Under the pieces are notes generated by a model. It had not been told where the DNA came from. It was given only the letters and a program-made list of their open reading frames with translations, and did not search any database. Made by a program: the position numbers and the translations under genes. A stretch of 64,000 nt of DNA, from positions 605,111,673-605,175,672 of the forward strand of contig NC_081408.1 of the NCBI RefSeq assembly GCF_030272615.1, written 5' to 3'. This document shows, piece after piece, positions 57,194 to 64,000 of the stretch (the first letter of the stretch is position 1; every line of letters starts with the position of its first letter). Source of the DNA: Cryptomeria japonica (taxonomy: Eukaryota > Streptophyta > Pinopsida > Cupressales > Cupressaceae).

Positions 57194-59301
57194 TCAGTAG
57201 GATTTTCATGTGTCTCAAGTGCTACCATCCCCATATTTAGCTTTGGTAATTCTCCACTTGGCACATTCTCTTGGGGAAGGTTCTCTTCCATTAATGGTTC
57301 CTCTTCAACACATGTCTTTAGGAAATTTACCCTTTTAGCTTCCCCTTTTGTATCAGTTTCAATGTGAATAGTAACATGGGGTTGTTGTTGTTCATCTATT
57401 TTTTCTTCTTCATGGACATCCATTAAATATGATGGCAATGGCCCCTCTTCTTAATGAATATAAGTTGTTTGTGTAGTAGGGGTTGCCACTCAAGTTTGGG
57501 CAGCTGGAGTAGATTTCTCTTGAGATGGACTTAACTCTAGTTCTCTTTCTTCTTTGTAATTGAGGTCCCTCCTCCTCTACTTCTTCTTTAGACCAATATT
57601 TAATTATGATTATTGGAGGATCCCCCTAGCTCCTTTCCTCAATATTCTATACACTACTAGATCATCCTTAGAAGTTTCTTTTGTCTTTTCTTTAGCTCTA
57701 GCCAATCTAGTCCTTTAGTAGAGTTGAGATGGTGTAGTAGTGGCAAGAGGAGAAGAAGGTACTTATTTTTCTATTTTTCATTTGTGGAACATTGGTTGAA
57801 TGGTTTTCTTGAGTTTCCTTCTTATTTTGCATTTTCTTATGCACTTTCAAAGGAGTCTACTCCGCATAAGGCCTTGAATGACCTATTGTGTTGACATGAG
57901 GAGGTGGCTTCCTTGATGTAGAATGGCCTTTCTTACTCTTAGAAGTAGAGGCTTTCTCTTATTGGATTCTACTCTCAACTTGTAGGATGGGGAGCATATC
58001 ATATGGATGGATGGTTTGTTCATTGGTCCAATACAAAACATGTCATGCTCTTTCCCTCATATCCTCAAGCTTAATCAAGTTTTCATCCACATTGTGAATA
58101 GGAATATCAAAAATCCTCTTCTTGTTATACAAAGGATGCAATCCATTTTCCCTGTCCCTTTTCCTTGTTTCTTCTAACATCCAAATGTTTTCAGCCTAAG
58201 TCACCAAGTCTAGGTCCAACTTGTAATAATCTCTAATTCTCAACTCATGGTATTCTATGCAGTTGGCCCAATGATCTTCTATGTACGATACATGTATGGA
58301 ATGAGATCCCATCACCCTACTAAATGTGCATATAGGGTCAAATTTTACTCATTCAATTTGCAAATTTCTCAAAGAGAACTCTAATAATTAAGCCTCTATA
58401 TTCTTAACAACTTTAATCTCTAGACAAGAGCGAGCATCAACTCTCACAGGCAATTGAAAGCATGGCTTATGTTTTCTCACCACTAACTTTTGTGCATCAA
58501 TTGTTTGTCTACATAATTAAAAAACAACCAGCCTATCACAAGGATATCGGGGTAGCTTATTTGTGGCAACTATACAACCTACTACCTGAATGTAAGTGAA
58601 GGTCTTGAATTTGATGAAATAACTCCCAAACCTCTATATTTTAGCTACAATATCAGATTATATCCCCTTACAAAAATATACTTCCAAGGTTATTATGATT
58701 GCAAATACAAAGAAATCATTAACTGTATAACGATTCTTTCAGCTTCTCTCCAATGTCAATTAGGCATAGTGATTGCATATCTTCATGTTAGAATATGTGA
58801 GAGATCCTAATTTCTTCAATCCTAGATAAGTAGCGTGATCAACAAGTAAGTACACCATGTATGATGTCATGTAAAACTTTGGGTCTCTTTTCACCCTCAA
58901 CAATTGCTCATCTAAATTATCACTAATCATTCTTCTCCAATCAATGAACTCTTTCCTTGTACAAATGGTCTTAATAAACAAGATCATCTATGGTCAAAGT
59001 TCTTTTTCATCTAGGAGACTTGCCACTCTGCTGAGGAGAGTAACATAGTCTCTTGCATTATATGCAAGTAAGTCTCGTGAATGATCTTCATCTATTCTAA
59101 TTGACTGGGCTTCTTGGAATTCTTCAACAATTGATCATTAATGTATGCCATTGTGTTCTTCTTAGCTGAATAATATTGTTCTCCACAAGTGATTGTTATT
59201 GTTGCATACTGATCATCTCAAGGAATGTGGAAGACTACTTCTATGTCATCACGAGAGATGTCCATGCTAATCTCTTCCAATGGGCCATGAAACTTGTTGA
59301 A
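57189..59301 (-). pseudogene. Unknown retroelement-associated gene, copy 2, 5' part
   Basis: On the minus strand, below the LTR end at 59302, frames carry ATYLGLKKLGSL (58830-58795), then LTLERS and VNDFFVF, then RFGSYFIKFKTFTYIQVVG (about 58650-58590), LPRYPCD, LCRQ, FDPI and EDHWANC. The same residues in the same order occur in copy 1 (42700-42000). An acidic stretch (57438-57194) then reads across the chromovirus insertion point into 45663 and below. Premature stops are frequent. No known function; the consistent order of conserved blocks suggests a genuine protein family carried by retroelements. Confidence 0.6.
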
Positions 59302-60193
59302 TATCCAGAATGCTGAGAGGGGAGGGGTGAATCAATATTCCCTTGAACTTATTAAAACTTCCAACTACCAATCACATAACATAATTTTAATGTAGTAAAT
59401 GAAATCAATACATAACACCGGATTTCATATGTGGAAAACCCAATATGGGAAAAACCACGTAGAGAGTGTTCTCTCAGGAATGATGCAATATGTAACCAGT
59501 TACACAGTACAAGAGGGTGGCTCACTGCCGGTTTGGGCTCACTGCTCGAATACAAACTTCTCACTGTCAAAGAAAGAAGTATACAAAATTTGAACTATTA
59601 GTAGTGCATCTAACATATGCATAGGTTATAGTTCCTTTGAAGTGCACAAATCTATCTCATACATTCACTATACTTAATCCATATAACAATATTTGCATCC
59701 GTAGACCTTTTTCGCATATACACACTATACACACAATAGTTGTTTTTCAACAACCATACCATTAACATGCAACACTAATGGCAATATATCCGCATCAATT
59801 ATTATAATGAGTTGGATCATACGGAAAGGGTAAGACTAAACTTATCCACATGCTATATCAACCAAAATAACTCCAAGCAGTGTCGACTTCCAATTCAAAT
59901 CGTAGAACACCTTGTAAAACACTCTTCCAACACATTCAAACATTATAAATAATATGCTCTCATCCCGTCCGGATGGGACCAGACCCAAAACATCTTCTGG
60001 TAAGAGTAAATACTGAACCCAAAGTTGCATGAAGTGAGTTCATACATATATTGCATGATAATGAAATATCATATAAAGAAGCAGACTTCCAGATTGAATC
60101 ACATACATACATTCCCGACTAAATCATATCCATGACAACAATGACAACAATGAAAATAATGGGTATGTGCAGGATCAAGGTGTACCAAAACAA
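59302..60193 (-). repeat. Putative LTR (copia style) of the element carrying unknown-gene copy 2
   Basis: On the minus strand the segment ends GATTCACCCCTCCCCTCTCA... followed by TTCAACA at 59302. This has the same style as the end of the LTR at 2590-2627, including a run of GTTTTTCCC-like promoter-downstream sequence. The beginning is placed at TGTTTTGGTACACC (about 60193), next to a weak polypurine-like CTTAAGGG. No second copy was found and the PBS is not recognisable, so the boundaries are tentative. Confidence 0.45.
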
Positions 60194-61689
60194 GCCCTTA
60201 AGTGGCAATGAAATTTCAAAAAATCAGAGTTTTGCAACTTGACATGAAAAATTGAATAAGTTATGAACATTATTTTTAAAATATGTAAGAAGAGAATCTA
60301 TATAAAATTGAATGTAGTTTCTAAGCTACTAGTTGTTTTTTGAAAAAAAAAAATTCTATTTGATGAAAATTTCAAATTTCAATGCAGTGGTACAAAAATT
60401 TTAGGAAAAAGATAAGAAGTAGGTGTATGTCTGACCACCCTAATCACAATCAAATCATAATATTTTTTTATAAGATTTATAATATAAGTATTAGACTCAT
60501 GTCCAGATGTGACACATATTTTTTTATAATTTTTTATAAAGTAAATAATTATTTATGAATTTTTTACTACAACTTTTCATAAATTCAGAAACTCCTACGT
60601 CTGACCACCTTAACTTGGTCAAAACCTTATGAAATTCAATTTTTAAATTTTTTTCCCTATAGTAGATGAAGCATAGGATGTGACGCATGTTTCAGATTCA
60701 AAAAATGTTATGCGGTTTGAAAGTTATGAGTATTTTTCAATCAGTCTATCAATCAAGACTTTTGTCAGAATTCAATTAGAAAATAAATAATAATTATTTA
60801 TTAAAGTCGAAATAAGACAAGCCTTATATTGTTGGAAAGCTAAGAACATCCTTAAAAAACCCTTTTCATTTTATCAATTTTGGCTATAAAAAAAGTCATC
60901 AGCCACCAGTGTAAAGTCTGGAAAATCAAGGAATACTAAAAAACACGTTTTTTCAGTTGACTTTCCAGGCTTGTCACTTCCAAGCCAAATCCCAAAGCAA
61001 ACCCGAACCAAAATATGGAGGGAAAAAATTATGTTTTAAAATCGGATATCGGATTTTATTGGATAAAATCGGAGATCCGATTTTTGAAAAAATAAAAAAA
61101 TATATTTTAGTAAATTGGGCATAACTTTTGCGTTTTATATCGAAATTTTGATTTTGTACAGGCGTTGGAAAGGTAATTAAGAGATCTATGATATGGAATA
61201 GGTATATTTTCAATTATTTGTTTTAAAAAATAATTATAATTCATTTAAATTCATCCTTCATTTTTAAAACATAAAAAACTCATGACTTTTTCATATGATT
61301 TCCCTATTGCATGAATTTTTGTAACAATCATCTCAAAATAAACTAAATAAGTAATTAATTAATAATATAAAATTTATGAATTTTATTGAGTTCGATAAAT
61401 TTTGATAAACCATGTTATCTATGTTTGTTCCTTTCTCCACCTCTCTCTCCTAAACCTATCACACCACCTATTTGTTTCTTCCTCCCTCTCTTTTGTCCAT
61501 ATTTATACATCTCTCTCTAGACCTATATCTCTAACTATCAATGAATACCTCATTAAATCTCTCAAGCTCTACAAGGTACTTATATTTCTACCTCTTCATA
61601 ATTTCCTCCTCTATGTCACTCTCTCTTCCCTAAGATCTAGACTAGTCTCTCTGCATTTCATTCTCATCTCTAGCAACAAAATTCAGAGG
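60194..61689. other. Gene-free AT-rich region
   Basis: Only short motif-free open frames. A phrase with GTCTGACCACC recurs (about 60427 and 60598) without a clear repeat structure. No gene or RNA is supported. Confidence 0.5.
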
Positions 61690-62060
61690 GGACAAGGAGA
61701 GGCGTAGGGAAGTATCAAAAAAAGGAGAGAGGGAGAGAGGTGAGAAGGAGAGATTAATTGGGGGGAAGAGAGAGTGTGAGAGAGAGAGAGCTATAGGTAA
61801 TTAGGTGGAAGGCGAAGAGAGGGAGGGGGTGATTGGGGTGAAGAGAGAATGAGAGGGAGAGTTTGAAATTATTAGGGGGTAGGAGGAGAGGGGGAGAGGG
61901 GAAAGTATCAACAAAGAGATAAGAGAGATGGGTAAAGAGGTGAAGAGAGACATAGAGAGTAATTAGGGGGTGGGTAGAGGGGGAGAGGGAAGTATCTATA
62001 AACCCATAGGAGGAGAGAGGTGATTGAGGGTAATTGAGGAAAAGAAATAATGTGAGAGAG
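61690..62060. repeat. Purine-rich low-complexity region (GAGAG/GGGAGA)
   Basis: A 370-bp plus-strand purine tract of GAGAG, GGGGAGAG and AGAGGTGA variants. It directly precedes the inverted-repeat array. No coding content. Confidence 0.85.
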
Positions 62061-62061
62061 A

Positions 62062-63032
62062 ATATGGTGTCCTAAAGGGTCATATTGTGTCTCATGAACC
62101 TTTAGGACACCATATGACACCTTCGGACACCATATGATGTTGTTATAAGTCTTATGGTGTCCTAAGGGGTCATATGGTGTTCTATGAGCCTTTAGGACAC
62201 CATATGGTGTCATTACAAGTTGTATGGTGTGTTAAGGGGTCATATGGTATCCTATGACCCCTTAGGACACCATATGACCCCTTAGGTATTGTTAGGGGTC
62301 ATATTGTGTCCGAACGGGTCATATGGTGTCGTTGGGGGTTGTATGGTGTTTTAAGGGGTCATATTGTGTCCTAAGGGGTCACAAGACATCGTATGACCCC
62401 TTAGACACCATATGATCCATTAGGTTTTGTTAGGGCTCATACTATGTCCTAAGAGGTCATAAGGTGTCCCATGACCCTTTAGGACACCATATGACCCCTT
62501 AGGACATCATATGGTGTCGTTATGGGTCTTATGGTGTCCTAAGGGGTCATATGGTGTCCTAAAACCCCTTAGGACACCATATGACCCCTTAGGACATTAT
62601 ATGACCCCTTAGGATACCATACGATACCTTGGGACACCATATGGTATCGCAAGGAGTCGTATGGTGTCCTATGAACCCTTATGACAATATATGACCCATT
62701 AGGTGTCATCAAGGGTCTTATTGTGTCCTAATGGGTCATATGGTGTCGTATGACCCCTTAGGACACCATATGCTTGGAGACAATATGGTGCTATGGGTCG
62801 TATGGTGTCCTATGACACCTTAGGACACCATATGACCCTTTAGGATACCATTTAGTGTTGTTATGTGTCGTATGGTGTCCTATGACCCCTTAAGTGTCAT
62901 TAGGGTTATTTTATGTCCTAAGGGGTTGTATTGTGTCCTAAGGGGTCATACGGTGTCCTATGACCCCTTAGGACACTATATGATGTCGTTAGTGGTCATA
63001 TTATGTCCTAAGGGGTCATATTGTGTCTTATC
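62062..63032. repeat. Minisatellite of a ~20-bp unit in both orientations
   Basis: The unit GGTCATATGGTGTCCTAAGG and its reverse complement CCTTAGGACACCATATGACC alternate irregularly for almost 1 kb, with variants such as GGTCATATTGTGTCC. Each unit is centred on CATATG, itself a palindrome. The array could fold into many hairpins. Open frames across it (e.g. 62213-61908 minus) are by-products. Confidence 0.92.
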
Positions 63033-63388
63033 ACTATAGGAGTTGAGAAAATACAACACCACAGGAGCCTGAAGATCTTCTGCAAGCCGAATAACCTGTT
63101 ACAAGGAGAAGCAATGAAGCAAAATCTGAAGAACATACAAAACACAAAGAATATGCTCAAAAAGAGAGCTCAATATTCACAAAAATATGTAATGTGATTC
63201 TTACAATGAAAAGAAAGAACTCAACCTTTAATAGGTCAAGAAACCCTAAAAAGGGAAAACCTAGGTTTGCACATAATAATTAATTATATGCACCTAAAGT
63301 TAGCTTAAGTGTAAAAGAGATAAAGGGAACTTAAATAATTAAACAAAGAATGTTTAATTAATCAAGTAAATACCCGAATACTCTAACA
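63033..63388 (-). repeat. 3' LTR of a minus-strand LTR element (approximate)
   Basis: On the minus strand, TGTTAGAG at 63388 directly follows the polypurine tract CTTAAGGGGGGG (63389-63400). The far end near the minisatellite is not certain. The element extends beyond the right edge of the window. Confidence 0.6.
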
Positions 63389-64000
63389 CCCCCCCTTAAG
63401 CTAGACTTAGGGAAAAGCTAAAACCTAGAACAACTACTAAAAGCATGAAAGATGGGTCCCGGCAACAAGGCCTGAACAGGTACCCAAATACAATGAAATC
63501 TCTATGAACTGGAGAAATAGAGAAAACCACATGGGAACAAAACTCTACTCCAAAAAGAGATGGAAAAGAATATCACTGAAGCATGAAGACCCTGCAAACT
63601 CTGTCGAAGAATAACTGCTGATCTAAAGAACATCCACTGAACTAGAACATGACCAGGTAGAGAAGACTGTAATCTGCATGAGTGCCCTCAAATGACACTA
63701 CTCGAATCAGGAGGCAAACAAGGCAAAACAACTGAAATTGAAGATACAGATGGCATGAGAAACCAAAGCCTGAAGAGCTGATCAATCGAACCACGGAAGC
63801 ATTAGAACCAACAGGATAAACCTCCCCATAATGCGGAAGTGGGAGAGGGACAGGAACATTGAAAAGGACAGCCAAAAACAACTACATGACGAAGAACCAA
63901 GAACATCAAAGGTGCTGAGACACATCATCATGAGGTGAATGTCATGGAAGGAACACTCACTTGACAAAGGAAGATGGCAAACAATAGGCAAACATCAACC
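63389..64000 (-). mobile_element. Internal 3' end of a minus-strand non-autonomous LTR element (partial)
   Basis: The sequence is non-coding and ends in the polypurine tract. About 50-120 bp before the tract it has GGGTACCT...GGCCT...GGGACCCATCTT, closely resembling 40045-40090 in the element at 38149-40627. Both belong to one family or superfamily. The rest lies outside the window. Confidence 0.65.

Noticed and set aside
61908-62213. 101-codon minus-strand ORF with a repeated YGVLK / YDPLGHH pattern
   Set aside because: It is a translation of the minisatellite unit plus the purine tract.
1-64000. CRISPR array, bacterial operon or phage-type system
   Set aside because: The content is clearly nuclear plant DNA. 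The regular arrays are minisatellites (GGCGGACTTTT, CATATG unit, extensin) and lack the direct-repeat/unique-spacer plan with cas genes.

Overview
The window is nuclear DNA from a seed plant. It is AT-rich and dominated by nested, decayed retroelements, with very few intact genes. A giant classical extensin gene, pentatricopeptide-repeat (PPR) and BTB/NPH3 gene debris, a plant L1-type LINE with an RNase H domain, chromodomain Ty3/gypsy elements and long non-autonomous copia-like elements all point to a large plant genome. A gymnosperm, such as a conifer, is my best guess; that is inference, not proof.

Layout. 1-36 is a GA microsatellite. 1482-6690 is a copia-like LTR element with gag zinc knuckles and a long gene of unknown function but no visible pol. 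Its 3' LTR is cut after 48 bp, where a minus-strand LINE (6691 to about 14060) begins. The LINE encodes ORF1 (DUF4283-like plus zinc knuckle), endonuclease, reverse transcriptase and RNase H, followed by an extra ORF3. 17022-17770 is a PPR pseudogene. 18098-26600 is a gypsy-type element whose 5' LTR is split by a 4.4-kb probable solo LTR (18610-23002, TSD GGTTG). That insert carries a remarkable array of a GGCGGACTTTT motif. 26650-28885 is a decayed BTB/NPH3 gene interrupted by a 369-bp, 5S rRNA-related insert with a 13-bp direct repeat on each side.

The only convincing intact host gene is an extensin on the minus strand (CDS 31436-34456, 1006 aa). It has a signal peptide, about 59 repeats of 16 residues, a TATA box, poly(A) signals and a good candidate 3'UTR intron. 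A tRNA-type SINE with a 9-bp TSD lies at 35392-35606. 38149-40627 is a non-coding LTR element with two 483-bp LTRs. It sits inside the decayed remains of an unknown retroelement-associated gene (40630-42840, minus). A second, diverged copy of that gene lies at 43980-45663 plus 57189-59301 (minus). It is split by a full-length Tekay/Del-like chromovirus (45669-57188) with 3.0-kb LTRs and a perfect 5-bp TSD (CTGTA). 61690-63030 holds purine-rich DNA followed by a 1-kb array of a short unit in both orientations. The window ends in the 3' part of another minus-strand non-autonomous LTR element.

The most intriguing observation is in the chromovirus. The first substantial ORF after its 5' LTR (48795 to about 49188, separate from and upstream of gag) starts MVRIKQTTRKSVAGYA. 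This matches the histone H3 tail at R2, K4, Q5, T6, R8, K9, S10, G13 and A15. The same element ends pol with a chromodomain, the module that in chromoviruses reads methylated H3 tails.
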